From assembly GCF_001619615.1 (NCBI RefSeq), contig NZ_LQQP01000006.1, forward strand, positions 42,438 to 106,437: 64,000 bases of DNA, read 5' to 3'. Origin of the DNA: Microbacterium sp. T32. GTDB lineage: Bacteria > Actinomycetota > Actinomycetes > Actinomycetales > Microbacteriaceae. Below the pieces are notes generated by a model. That model made no database searches. It was not told where the DNA came from and saw only the letters and a program-made list of their open reading frames with translations. This document shows, one piece after another, positions 45,901 to 55,718 of the stretch. A program made the position numbers and the translations under genes. Positions within the stretch are counted from its first letter, which is position 1. Every line of letters starts with the position of its first letter.

Positions 45901-47617
45901 TCCCATTCAGCGTCAAGGTCGCCGAGCGTCCGTCCGCTGCGACGGTGATGGCTGCGCGCGTGTGCATCGACCACAGCCCCTCGAAGGGCCGACTCGAAGT
46001 GATCTCGTCCTGGACGAGGGCCTCCTGGCGCCCGTCGAAGAGTTTGACTCCTCGTTTCCACGAGGTGACGTCGTCCGGGTAGAGCGCCGAAAGGTCCGCC
46101 ACGGAAAGTCCTGACACGGCGTTCGATTCATATCGAGCCGGCGGCGTCGCCACGACTTTCGTGGGATTAGCGCGATAGGGGTTGATTATGAGGCTGTTCT
46201 GTCCCTCAGCGCTGAGTCGATAGTAGTTCCAGCGGTCTCCATCGACACCGGAGTCGAAGTAGCCCGCCAATCCGTAGTCGTCCTTGCCCAGTTCGGTGGC
46301 CCAGTTCTGCCCGAGGGCCTCGAGGAAGAAGCTCCCGGCATCGAGCTGCTGATGTGCGGCGTCCGGTCGGCTCCCGGTCCGGAAGCCGAGATAGGTCGCG
46401 TTCGTGTCGTTCCAAGACGACCGGAACGTTGCGACGGCGGAGTTCTCGAAGTTCCGATCCAGCGGAAGGTTCGCGGCGCTCGGAGACAGGGCCGGACGAC
46501 CGGGCGTGTTCCAGAGAAGGCGGTACGCCTCGTTACCGCCGCGTGCCTCGTTGATACCCGCGTAGGTGAAAGACGGATTGTTGTAAATCTGCCCCAGGCC
46601 GGCCAGCGTCGGCGTGCGGGACGTTCCCTCCTCACTGTCCCCGAAGTTGAATCGCCGGCCCACGGGGCTCGTCATATAAATGGGGAAGTATCCCGTATCG
46701 CTGAGACCGGACTGTCCGGCCAGACCGAAATCGTCTCCCGTCGAGCCCTGAAGGCTTTGGATCAGGATGACCACGTACCGCGTGGCGTAGTCCCAGTAAC
46801 TGAGGCCCTCGGGCCACCCGCCCCCGCCCGCGTATGTCGCAATCCCTTTCGGAATGCTCGCGATGGCGGACGCCAGCACCTTGTCGGCCAAGGCCGGCTT
46901 GTCCTGGGCGATCGCGAGCGCACCCACCGCCATCCCCGCGTTCACGACGATATTCCAGTTGTTCGACCCCTGAGCCCAGTTGCCGCCGTGAGCGTAGGGC
47001 CCTGAACTGTCAGCCGGAGCGTCGTACACCGCGACGGCCGGAGTGAGACCGAGATTCGCGATCGCCGTGGACAGCTGCGCTCGACGACCACTCGACCAGT
47101 AGGAGTAGAGCCAGTCGTAGCCGACAGCGACCCCGTGGGTCATTTCGGCTGTGTCGAGAAAGTGGTCCGGATTCCAATCCGCGAAGCGAGTGACGGCATC
47201 GAGGTCCATCCACAGCCTCTCCGCATACTTGGAGTCGCCGCTGATCTGCCAGGCGAGCCCCAACGTGTAGGACCGATCCACGAGCGCCCGGCTCGTGTCG
47301 AGCATTCGGATTCCATCGGGTTTGACGTACGTGAGGACGGGTTTGGACAACAATGCGTCGGCAGACTGAACGACGGACGCGTACGTCTTCGTGCTGAAGG
47401 CATCCGTCGTGACCTGCGTGCGAAGGGCAGTAAATCTCGCCGAATCAGCCATCAGCCTCGGGTGGCTGGACGTCACTCTTGCGGAGATATTCGTGAGGTC
47501 CGCGGCCATGGCTTGGCCGTCGACGTGAATGATGGGGACCAGCAAGGAACCGATCAGCGCAACGGTTGCGAGGATGGACGACGGTATCCACCTCTTCTTT
47601 GTCGCGGCAATATGCAT
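42977..47617 (-). CDS. Secreted 1,546-residue modular polysaccharide lyase-like protein
   Basis: A signal peptide of about 38 residues precedes an alginate-lyase/heparinase-II/III-like catalytic region (about 45-650) with GGNWAQGSNNWNIVVNAGMA, a GGWPEGLSYWDYATRY motif and a beta-sandwich containing FRTGSRPDAAHQQLDAGSFF. A cadherin-like linker follows (about 655-730). Then a three-domain block occurs twice: an F5/8-type carbohydrate-binding domain (735-868 and 1143-1265), a Big-like domain (869-961 and 1281-1368) and a DNRLRE domain (962-1142 and 1369-1546). It would bind and cleave acidic glycans outside the cell. GGAGAAGTGAG precedes the ATG, and TAGTAT at 47676-47681 (complement) is a likely -10. 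Its substrate may be the island's own polymer. Confidence 0.85.
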   Translation of the reverse strand: MHIAATKKRWIPSSILATVALIGSLLVPIIHVDGQAMAADLTNISARVTSSHPRLMADSARFTALRTQVTTDAFSTKTYASVVQSADALLSKPVLTYVKPDGIRMLDTSRALVDRSYTLGLAWQISGDSKYAERLWMDLDAVTRFADWNPDHFLDTAEMTHGVAVGYDWLYSYWSSGRRAQLSTAIANLGLTPAVAVYDAPADSSGPYAHGGNWAQGSNNWNIVVNAGMAVGALAIAQDKPALADKVLASAIASIPKGIATYAGGGGWPEGLSYWDYATRYVVILIQSLQGSTGDDFGLAGQSGLSDTGYFPIYMTSPVGRRFNFGDSEEGTSRTPTLAGLGQIYNNPSFTYAGINEARGGNEAYRLLWNTPGRPALSPSAANLPLDRNFENSAVATFRSSWNDTNATYLGFRTGSRPDAAHQQLDAGSFFLEALGQNWATELGKDDYGLAGYFDSGVDGDRWNYYRLSAEGQNSLIINPYRANPTKVVATPPARYESNAVSGLSVADLSALYPDDVTSWKRGVKLFDGRQEALVQDEITSSRPFEGLWSMHTRAAITVAADGRSATLTLNGKQLLARILSDNTAATFTDAPALPLPSSPHPVQQTANDGVRKLQIQFSSNGDTTLAVQFSPILAAPAPTLTSLQNWQLEPEGASRATGLRVNGLDVPGFSPSVFFYTSRWDPASAVPSVAAYKTGATVTTSLPASVPGIATTTITEPGKSPSTYRVYIDRGPIAIKSASATRTTAGTPALTFDGDPATYWSTWLDNSITYTLPQARSIKSVVIDWRANSSKHTKFELDTSYNGSTWTNRYDGAYDGSSGSQLIVPATSAWSSYVRITGHGDQASDPRTSIGEITLYSYNAAPPSVTPDPARLGSIAVSGVPSAMSAAQTATLAFTASSAKGGSIPVSSLSSVRYVTGDPAVATISGSGVVTATGGGETTVGVIATMGRITQTAFARIKVSDPLRVRIYANADTYVRGGTTEGTNYGKDSQLAVKPASPGMKDESYTRLAYLGFDLSSIAGKKVATASLNLNAAVTEPSGNAVRLDAHAVEGAWTESGLTYSNRPAFGATVGSMALDTVFATRSGDLTDYVAAKALASSPTLSLGLTQDTPFLTGAPLIAQVKSRESSTPPYIDVVLEPTALAISRADATYTTSGSPADTYDGNPATYWSTWNVNSIKYTFAQAQAVKSAKITWRANSSQRTKFELQTSANGTTWTTQFDGLYEGPSGEQTLVMANAPAAKYVRIVGRGDQASQPRTSIAEVQFFSTDVTADAPTRLPLHISAAAITGLPDTLSLDDSAQIAYTATSTTGVTMDPSSLTASFASSNPSVLSVNAAGVVTPLTVGTSTVDIVVTANGASVKQTVNVTVTDPLKLRIYANADAYVRGGATAGTNYGTDSRLSIKPASPGMTDESYTRIAYMCFDLSQIKGKKVASATLSVNTAITESTGDSVRLDAHAVDAAWNESTLTYANRPAMGANVGNTLVDRTFDYRTLDLTGYLASKASASADSASIAFTQDVPFVSGKPLIVQVRSRESTVPPYIDIVLTK
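42980..45415. repeat. Coding tandem duplication of a three-domain block
   Basis: Residues 735-1142 and 1143-1546 of the large lyase-like protein repeat the order discoidin, Big, DNRLRE. Matching strings include GDPATYWSTW versus GNPATYWSTW, WRANSSKHTKFEL versus WRANSSQRTKFEL and KPASPGMKDESYTR versus KPASPGMTDESYTR. The copies have diverged substantially. Confidence 0.9.
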
Positions 47618-47923
47618 CTCGACTCACTTCTCCGTAGAGGCAGCGACATCAATGCCGCCGCCCGACTGCATTTCGATACTAGAGAAGGACTGGCTCCAAC
47701 ACACGCCCTATCCCGAATGCGAAACGCATTTGCGTATCGCGTACCGAGCATGTTTGTTTCGGGAATGTTTCACAGTGGATGTCTGTCCCCAGGTGGCCGA
47801 TCGTGCGTGGAGCGTCCGACCTTCCTGCCGCCTCATCCGCCGGTCTCCAATGGATGTCCCTCGGAGATGTGACGCGGCGGGGCCCTAGTCTGAGCGCTCG
47901 CCTACAGAACAGAGGGACACAAG
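47618..47923. promoter_or_regulatory. Divergent regulatory region between the lyase-like gene and the HprK-PqqD gene
   Basis: The 306-base gap contains -10 boxes for both directions (TAGTAT for the minus strand at 47681-47676, TAGTCT for the plus strand at 47886-47891) and overlapping palindromes at 47716-47735. A 40-codon plus-strand frame (ATG 47750 to TGA 47872) with three Cys ends 51 bases before the kinase gene, but its codon use is not clearly coding. Confidence 0.5.
47716..47735. promoter_or_regulatory. Overlapping palindromes, candidate operator
   Basis: AATGCG-AAA-CGCATT (47716-47730) and ACGCA-TT-TGCGT (47724-47735) overlap by seven bases. They lie about 35 bases upstream of the lyase gene's -10 box, a suitable place for a dimeric regulator. 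Confidence 0.45.
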
Positions 47924-49030
47924 GTGCACCAGCAGACCGCCGATACGACGTCGCGCATGCCACACGACGTCGAAGCGTCCTCGGTAAGATTGGAGGCGCT
48001 GGGGGCAGAACTCGAAGTACTGCTTCCTCCTGAAGCCCGAACTTCAGAAGCGGAGGCGATAGCCGCGTGGCGTGACGCTGCGTCGACCCATGCGGGCGTT
48101 TCAGGGACGGGCATGCCCGTTCTGCTACCGCTGGCGTCATGGAACCATCCCGCACGTGCCCTTTCCGACCTCTCCACGCAGGTCACCCTCGCTGCCCTCG
48201 ACGCTGTCCGGGGTACGCGCCTGCTCCTCCACGCCGCCGGCGTTGCAGCACCCGACGGACGCGTGCTGGCCCTCGTCGGGCCGTCCGGCCGAGGAAAGAC
48301 CACGGCGGCGCGGCACCTGGGGATGCGCTTCGGCTACGTAAGTGATGAGAGCGTCGCCGTCGATGAGGCGCTCACCGTGTGGCCGTACCGCAAACCCCTG
48401 TCCGTGATCGTCGGGGGGAAATCCGTCAAGGAGCAGATCGCGCCGAGCGACCTCGGCCTGCTCCCGCTCTCCGGCGCGCCACTTCGTCTGGCCGGGATCA
48501 CTCTTCTCGAGCGCAATCCGGATGCCGACGAGCCCGGCCCCGTCGCGGTGAATCTCATCGACGCGATCTGCGAGATGACCCCGCAGATCAGCTACCTCCC
48601 CGAGCTCCCCTCCCCCTTGCACTACATCGCGCGGATCGTCGATCGGATCGGTCGGGTGACGCGTCTCGTCTACCGAGACGCCGCGGACCTTCCCGACATC
48701 GTCGAAGACATGCTCGCGGCGCTCCCGGTCGCCCCGCAGACCTGGCGGTCGGCGCCCCCACCCGATCGGACGGGGCCCTGGCGTTGCGCGGAGGTCGACG
48801 ACGCGATCCTGGTGGAGGGGCGCGCCTGCCTCCTGCGCGACGGCGTCGTCACCGCGCTCGACCATCGCGGGTGCCTGGTGTGGACGAAGTGCCTCGAGGG
48901 CGCGTCGGTCGAGACGATCACGGCAGCCGCGATCGCCGCGTTCGGCGACCCGGGGGACGACGACCCCCGTGCCCTGATCGAGCAGACGCTCGTCGAGCTC
49001 GCCGAGCACGACCTGGTCGAGCGCGCATGA
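47924..49030 (+). CDS. HprK-like P-loop kinase fused to a PqqD-like domain
   Basis: This 368-residue protein (GTG start, GAGGG upstream) was recognised by motif only. Residues 95-145 hold a RLLLHAAGVA strand, the Walker A GPSGRGKT (119-126) and FGYVSDESVAVD with the Asp141-Glu142 pair, the layout of HPr kinase/phosphorylase-type ATPases. The last 80 residues (288-368) read CLLRDGVVTALDHRGCLVWT and end LIEQTLVELAEHDLVERA, the winged-helix pattern of PqqD proteins, which bind peptides. HprK-like kinases and PqqD-like proteins are known as separate neighbours in some peptide-modification and surface clusters; here they are one chain. The next gene, overlapping by ATGA, is a signal peptidase. The substrate is unknown. 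Confidence 0.7.
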   Translation: MHQQTADTTSRMPHDVEASSVRLEALGAELEVLLPPEARTSEAEAIAAWRDAASTHAGVSGTGMPVLLPLASWNHPARALSDLSTQVTLAALDAVRGTRLLLHAAGVAAPDGRVLALVGPSGRGKTTAARHLGMRFGYVSDESVAVDEALTVWPYRKPLSVIVGGKSVKEQIAPSDLGLLPLSGAPLRLAGITLLERNPDADEPGPVAVNLIDAICEMTPQISYLPELPSPLHYIARIVDRIGRVTRLVYRDAADLPDIVEDMLAALPVAPQTWRSAPPPDRTGPWRCAEVDDAILVEGRACLLRDGVVTALDHRGCLVWTKCLEGASVETITAAAIAAFGDPGDDDPRALIEQTLVELAEHDLVERA

Positions 49031-49746
49031 GCACGGGGACGGCCGCGTCCTCTCGCCCCAGCCGCTGGAGGAGGATCCGTCGATCACCGTTCACGCACCT
49101 CGTCCTGGCGATCGTCCTTCTCTCCCTCGTCCAGGCCACGGTGATCAAGCCGTTCCAGGTTCCGTCGGAGTCGATGTCTCCCACCCTCGAGTCGGGTGAC
49201 CGGATCCTGGCCAGCCGCGTCGCCTACGCCGTCTCCGATCCCGGCGTCGGCGATATCGCGGTGTTCGCCCGACCCGAGAGCTGGGGGGCCCGCCCCGAGC
49301 GCGGGGTGCTGCGCACCGCGGTCGGCTGGGTGGGTGACATCGTCGGATTCGGACCGAGCAACCAAGACGCCCTGGTAAAGCGGATCATCGGGGTTCCGGG
49401 GTCGACCGTCCGATGCTGCTCAGCCGAGGGGCATGTCGAGGTCGACGACAGAATCCTCGATGAGGACTACGTCGTTCACGATCTGCCGTTCACCCCCGGG
49501 GTGAACGACTGCACGACGGCGCCGCAATCTCCCCGCTGCTTCGGCCCCGTGACGGTTCCGAGCGGGGAATACCTGGTTCTGGGCGACAATCGTGCCAATT
49601 CCGCCGATTCTGTGGTCGGCTGTCGCGGGACTCTCCCGGCGATGGTGGACTGTGCGCGCTTCGTTCCGCGTGCGGACATCGTGGGGAAAGTCGTCACGGT
49701 CATCTGGCCGTTCGACCGGGCCCGCCTCTTCACGGATGGCGGCTGA
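49027..49746 (+). CDS. Signal peptidase I (S26 family)
   Basis: This 239-residue protein has one membrane segment (about 23-42), the box PSESMSPTLESGDRI with nucleophile Ser49, the catalytic Lys118 in LVKRIIGVPG and the GDNRANSADSVVG box. Four Cys after residue 125 (CCSAEG, NDC, PRCF, GCRG) are unusual for this family and may form disulfides in the extracytoplasmic loop. The start overlaps the HprK-PqqD stop (ATGA), so the two proteins are probably made together. It may be a dedicated peptidase for one substrate instead of the housekeeping enzyme. Confidence 0.9.
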   Translation: MSTGTAASSRPSRWRRIRRSPFTHLVLAIVLLSLVQATVIKPFQVPSESMSPTLESGDRILASRVAYAVSDPGVGDIAVFARPESWGARPERGVLRTAVGWVGDIVGFGPSNQDALVKRIIGVPGSTVRCCSAEGHVEVDDRILDEDYVVHDLPFTPGVNDCTTAPQSPRCFGPVTVPSGEYLVLGDNRANSADSVVGCRGTLPAMVDCARFVPRADIVGKVVTVIWPFDRARLFTDGG

Positions 49747-49776
49747 ATCCTCCCGACACGGGGACCACGGCGGACG

Positions 49777-51696
49777 TCACTGTGAGGCCGAGAAAAGCGA
49801 ATCGCAGGACGAGTCAATCGTCACCGGGGTCTCGGATGCCGTGGGCGTGTGCCGCAACTCCAGCGGACCGAGCGGCCCCTGCGGGAGCTGGACCGTGGAC
49901 GAAACGGTCCGCGTCCCACCCTGCGGGACCACGACGAGGCGGCTGAGCGCGGAGTTGCCGTCCTGTGAGCCGGACCGGTCGAAGCCCGACTCTTCGCTCG
50001 TCGCGGGGTCGGTGGCGATCACTTGGCCGCCCGGCGGGGCGAAGAACAGCACGTCGAGCATCATCGCGGTGCGCGGGAGTCCGAAGTTCCCGTTCCGCTC
50101 TCCCAGCGTGTATCTACTTTGGATGCTGTTCGGGATCGAGTTCGTGAGGGTCGTCGTCGTCGTGATCGTGCGCGCAGTGGCATCGCACGTCGCCGAGACG
50201 GACTGGGACAAATGGTATTCGAGCTTCCCGACCGAATAGTCGTTGAGATACGTGCCCACCTGTGTGGTCGTGACGTTGTCCACGCGCAGCGCCCCGTCAA
50301 TGCCGAGCTCGCGCACCATCTGCTGCGCTTGCTCGTCCGTGAACGACAAGAAGAGACGCTGCTCATTCGCCGACTGCGTCAGGGCATCGAGCATCTTCGA
50401 CGGATCCCACTTCCCGGCTGTCAAATGCGTGAACACGGTGCGCGAGACTTCGGAGAAGAAGGCATCCGAATCCCGCCCGGAAGGGAAGCGCTCGTACGCG
50501 TCACTCAACAGCAGCTTCACCGCATTGTCGCTCGTGATCTGCTCGCCCGCGACGTCCACCGGCCCGGCGACCGCGAGCATGTGCGACAGCACGACGGGAT
50601 CGATCGAGATCACGCCGTCGAACCGTTCGCCGCTCGTACGGGTCCAGAGGTCCTGGAAGAGCTGGACGGTCGTCGGGAAGCTCGGGGTCATCGTGTAGTC
50701 CTGCGAGTACCGGGCGAAGGTCGAAGGGTAGAGCCCGAGGGTCTCCGCCGGGATATCACTGAACTGCTGCCCGGCCGTTCCCTCCTCGTAGAAGGTCGCC
50801 GAGCTCGCCTGGTCGAGCAGATCGAATTTGCCCTGATCGACCTTCATGATGATGCTCGCCGCCGGGTTTCCCCCCGTGGCGCGGATCTCGGCGTTGTTCT
50901 GGAAGATGATGAGGTATGTCTTGCTCCCGTTGCCGCCGGCCATGTCCAACAGAGTCGGCAGGTAGCGGTTGACGATGTCCAGGGTCGGTGCCGTGCGGTC
51001 GATGACGTCGCGGATCTCCCCGACCGGTCCCGCCACGACGTCCAGCAACTGATCCGAACGGATGCCGTCGGTCTCGGCCTTGGCATCGGTGAAGGCCTGC
51101 GAGACCACGGGGATGGAGCTCTGCGCCTGCTGGAACGGCTGCAGGTCGAATCCGCCGCCCTCCAGCGCGAGCTTCTTGATGTCGAGGTCGCTGATCATCT
51201 GGATTCCCGGCGGCAGCGCCTCCCGCACGAGGATGTCCACCGCACGGGTCACGCGGGAGACGGCGTCGATGTTCGCCCCGACGACGGGAATGTCGGCCGC
51301 GGCTTGCCAGAGCGGACCCTGGACCGTGGCGGCGGCACGGGAGGTACGGGCGCTGACGTCGTCCGCCGCAGCCTGCAGTCCCGCCTCGTCCTTCGCCTCG
51401 ACCAACGAGCCGAGACGCCCGAGTGTCGCCTTCGACGCGAGAAGGTCGTCTCGGACCTCGACGGCCTGAACGGCCAGCGTCGCGGCGAGGATGCCCGCCA
51501 CCGCGGCGGCTCCTCCGATCACGCCGAGGACTCCGCCCACGACCCACGGCCAGGCGCGGCGCCGACGGGGCGTCGGCGTGTCCGCCGGGTTGATGAGGGC
51601 AGTGCCGGTCTCCTCGTCACCTCGGAGAGCGGCATCCTCGTCGTTCCGCCCGTTCGACGCACGGTCTCGGTTGTGGCGGCGAAGACTGTCACCCAT
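49777..51696 (-). CDS. DUF4012 family membrane-anchored protein (second copy)
   Basis: This 639-residue protein has a charged cytoplasmic N-terminus of about 45 residues, one membrane segment (about 50-75) and a long extracytoplasmic part with the DUF4012 hallmark FQNNAEIRATGG and ERFDGVISIDPVVLSHMLAV. It resembles the 588-residue protein at 4712-6478 along most of its length. A TAGGAT box seven bases before the ATG suggests a leaderless mRNA. It is convergent with the signal peptidase gene. DUF4012 has no established function; envelope glycan assembly is the usual contextual guess. Confidence 0.87.
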   Translation of the reverse strand: MGDSLRRHNRDRASNGRNDEDAALRGDEETGTALINPADTPTPRRRRAWPWVVGGVLGVIGGAAAVAGILAATLAVQAVEVRDDLLASKATLGRLGSLVEAKDEAGLQAAADDVSARTSRAAATVQGPLWQAAADIPVVGANIDAVSRVTRAVDILVREALPPGIQMISDLDIKKLALEGGGFDLQPFQQAQSSIPVVSQAFTDAKAETDGIRSDQLLDVVAGPVGEIRDVIDRTAPTLDIVNRYLPTLLDMAGGNGSKTYLIIFQNNAEIRATGGNPAASIIMKVDQGKFDLLDQASSATFYEEGTAGQQFSDIPAETLGLYPSTFARYSQDYTMTPSFPTTVQLFQDLWTRTSGERFDGVISIDPVVLSHMLAVAGPVDVAGEQITSDNAVKLLLSDAYERFPSGRDSDAFFSEVSRTVFTHLTAGKWDPSKMLDALTQSANEQRLFLSFTDEQAQQMVRELGIDGALRVDNVTTTQVGTYLNDYSVGKLEYHLSQSVSATCDATARTITTTTTLTNSIPNSIQSRYTLGERNGNFGLPRTAMMLDVLFFAPPGGQVIATDPATSEESGFDRSGSQDGNSALSRLVVVPQGGTRTVSSTVQLPQGPLGPLELRHTPTASETPVTIDSSCDSLFSASQ

Positions 51697-51703
51697 GGGG
51701 TGA

Positions 51704-51709
51704 ATCCTA
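51704..51709 (-). promoter_or_regulatory. -10 element of a probably leaderless promoter (second DUF4012 gene)
   Basis: TAGGAT on the minus strand ends seven bases before the ATG at 51696; no Shine-Dalgarno sequence is present. Confidence 0.45.
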
Positions 51710-51742
51710 GGTCAGACCGCCTGAGCAGCTCCTGCCAAGGGT

Positions 51743-51765
51743 ACCCAGCCGCGGAAACCGCGGGT
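51743..51765 (-). terminator. Hairpin after the small membrane protein gene
   Basis: CCGCGG-AAA-CCGCGG with flanking ACCC/GGGT forms a stem just downstream of the gene ending at 51773. It precedes the DUF4012 promoter. Confidence 0.45.
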
Positions 51766-51772
51766 CAGAGAT

Positions 51773-52057
51773 TCAGACGAAGAGCGGCGCGATCGCGAAC
51801 CCGGCGCCCACGAGGAGGGAGCTCAGCCCTCCGATGATCGGCATCGCTGTCGCGCCCCCGCGCCGCCCGACCAGGTACCCGGCCACCGCGAGCACGAGGC
51901 CCACAGCCGCCACCCCCAAACCGACCACGGCGGCTCTGTCGATGATCGCCGAGGAGTCGGCCCGCAGGAGCAGGAATGCGCCGACCCCCGGAACGGCCAC
52001 CGCCGCCACCGCGCACAGGAGGGACAGGATGCCGAGGATGCGGGCGAGCGGCTTCAC
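51773..52057 (-). CDS. Small membrane protein of unknown function
   Basis: This 94-residue protein consists almost entirely of three hydrophobic segments (about 7-32, 40-63 and 70-92) with a single charged turn (GYLVGRRGG). It starts at a GTG (MKPLARILGILSLLCAVAAV) and a TAGAGT box seven bases upstream suggests a leaderless transcript. It lies between tuf and the DUF4012 gene. It resembles generic small actinobacterial membrane proteins; no function is assigned. Confidence 0.6.
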   Translation of the reverse strand: MKPLARILGILSLLCAVAAVAVPGVGAFLLLRADSSAIIDRAAVVGLGVAAVGLVLAVAGYLVGRRGGATAMPIIGGLSSLLVGAGFAIAPLFV

Positions 52058-52064
52058 CCGAGCG

Positions 52065-52070
52065 ACTCTA
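52065..52070 (-). promoter_or_regulatory. -10 element of a probably leaderless promoter (small membrane protein)
   Basis: TAGAGT on the minus strand ends seven bases before the GTG at 52057; there is no Shine-Dalgarno sequence. Confidence 0.4.
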
Positions 52071-52114
52071 CCGGGCGGTACAGACCGGCCCGCTCGCGGA
52101 GACCGGGAACGACG

Positions 52115-52142
52115 AAGGGCCGGGCCCGAAGGCCCGGCCCTT
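52115..52142 (-). terminator. Terminator of the str operon after tuf
   Basis: AAGGGCCGGGC (52115-52125) and GCCCGGCCCTT (52132-52142) are perfect eleven-base arms with a six-base loop, 20 bases after the tuf stop. Confidence 0.85.
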
Positions 52143-52163
52143 GCCGGTCAGTCCGAAGAGGAC

Positions 52164-53357
52164 TTACTTGAGGATCTTGGTGACGGTACCGGCACCGACG
52201 GTGCGGCCACCCTCACGGATCGCGTAGCCGAGGCCCTCTTCCATGGCGATCGGCTGGATGAGCTCGACCGACATCTCGGTGGTGTCACCGGGCATGACCA
52301 TCTCGGTGCCCTCGGGCAGCGTGATGACGCCGGTCACGTCCGTGGTACGGAAGTAGAACTGCGGGCGGTAGTTCGTGAAGAACGGGTTGTGACGGCCGCC
52401 CTCCTCCTTGGACAGGATGTACGCCGTGCCCTCGAAGTTGGTGTGCGGGGTGACCGAACCGGGCTTGACGACGACCTGGCCGCGCTCGACATCGTCGCGC
52501 TTGGTGCCGCGGAGGAGCAGACCACAGTTCTCGCCGGCCCAGGCCTCGTCGAGCTGCTTGTGGAACATCTCGATACCCGTGACCGTGGTCTTCTGCGTCG
52601 GGCGGATGCCGACGATCTCGACCTCGGAGTTGATCGCGAGCGTGCCGCGCTCGGCGCGACCCGTGACGACCGTTCCACGACCGGTGATGGTGAAGACGTC
52701 CTCGATGGGCATGAGGAACGGCTTGTCCTTGTCACGCACCGGGTCGGGGATGGACTCGTCGACGGCGTTCATGAGCTCGACGATCGACTCGACCCACTGC
52801 TCGTCGCCCTCGAGAGCCTTGAGGCCCGAGACGCGGACGACGGGGGCGTTGTCGCCGTCGAAGTCCTGCGAGGAGAGGAGCTCGCGGACCTCGAGCTCGA
52901 CGAGCTCCAGGATCTCCTCGTCGTCGACCATGTCGGCCTTGTTCAGCGCGACGAGCAGGTAGGGGACGCCGACCTGCTTGGCGAGCAGAACGTGCTCACG
53001 CGTCTGGGCCATCGGGCCGTCGGTCGCCGCGACCACGAGGATCGCGCCGTCCATCTGAGCGGCACCGGTGATCATGTTCTTGATGTAGTCGGCGTGACCG
53101 GGCGCGTCGACGTGAGCGTAGTGACGCTTCGGGGTCTCGTACTCGACGTGCGAGATGTTGATGGTGATACCGCGCTGGCGCTCTTCCGGCGCCGAGTCGA
53201 TCGACGCGAAGTCACGCTGGACGTTGGTGGCCGACGGGTACTTGTCGGCGAGCACCTTCGAGATGGCAGCGGTGAGCGTGGTCTTGCCGTGGTCGACGTG
53301 ACCGATCGTTCCGATGTTCACGTGCGGCTTGGTCCGCTCGAACTTGGCCTTAGCCAC
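52164..53357 (-). CDS. tuf: Elongation factor Tu
   Basis: This 397-residue protein has G1 [10 protein letters not shown], the switch I region with RGITI, the DAPGH motif of G3, NKAD of G4, and domains II and III ending AGTVTKILK. It delivers aminoacyl-tRNA to the ribosome and is the elfamycin target. GGAGG precedes the ATG. A strong hairpin lies between fusA and tuf, and a TAGTAA box in the gap could give tuf its own transcript, though no good -35 accompanies it. It closes the str operon. Confidence 0.98.
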   Translation of the reverse strand: MAKAKFERTKPHVNIGTIGHVDHGKTTLTAAISKVLADKYPSATNVQRDFASIDSAPEERQRGITINISHVEYETPKRHYAHVDAPGHADYIKNMITGAAQMDGAILVVAATDGPMAQTREHVLLAKQVGVPYLLVALNKADMVDDEEILELVELEVRELLSSQDFDGDNAPVVRVSGLKALEGDEQWVESIVELMNAVDESIPDPVRDKDKPFLMPIEDVFTITGRGTVVTGRAERGTLAINSEVEIVGIRPTQKTTVTGIEMFHKQLDEAWAGENCGLLLRGTKRDDVERGQVVVKPGSVTPHTNFEGTAYILSKEEGGRHNPFFTNYRPQFYFRTTDVTGVITLPEGTEMVMPGDTTEMSVELIQPIAMEEGLGYAIREGGRTVGAGTVTKILK

Positions 53358-53463
53358 TGGGTCCTCCTCAGGACGTTCATGCAGAGTGACGGGCGCTGGA
53401 TTGCGACCGGTTCTCTACGGGGATGGTTCTCAGGTTACTAGAGAGTCGGTATTGAGTTTGAGC

Positions 53464-53504
53464 GGATGCCGGGAGCCCGGCCGGAGCGTGGGCTCCCGGC
53501 ATCC
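53464..53504 (-). terminator. Hairpin between fusA and tuf built on GGATGCC
   Basis: GGATGCCGGGAGCCC (53464-53478) and GGGCTCCCGGCATCC (53490-53504) are perfect 15-base arms with an eleven-base loop, 12 bases after the fusA stop. It may raise or separate tuf expression from fusA. Confidence 0.8.
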
Positions 53505-53516
53505 ACGAGAGCGGTG

Positions 53517-55631
<2,115 letters not shown>

Positions 55632-55718
55632 GGGTGTCTTCCTTACCTGTTGGGAGGTTGATGCCGGGCCCATCGGAGGGTCCACGACCGGGGTTCGGTC
55701 GCGGACCCTCCGCGGGTG

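Noticed and set aside
43928..46114. A 728-codon plus-strand frame opposite the large lyase-like gene
   Set aside because: The minus-strand frame encodes recognisable repeated domains and a signal peptide; the plus-strand frame is Arg/Gly/Val-rich shadow.
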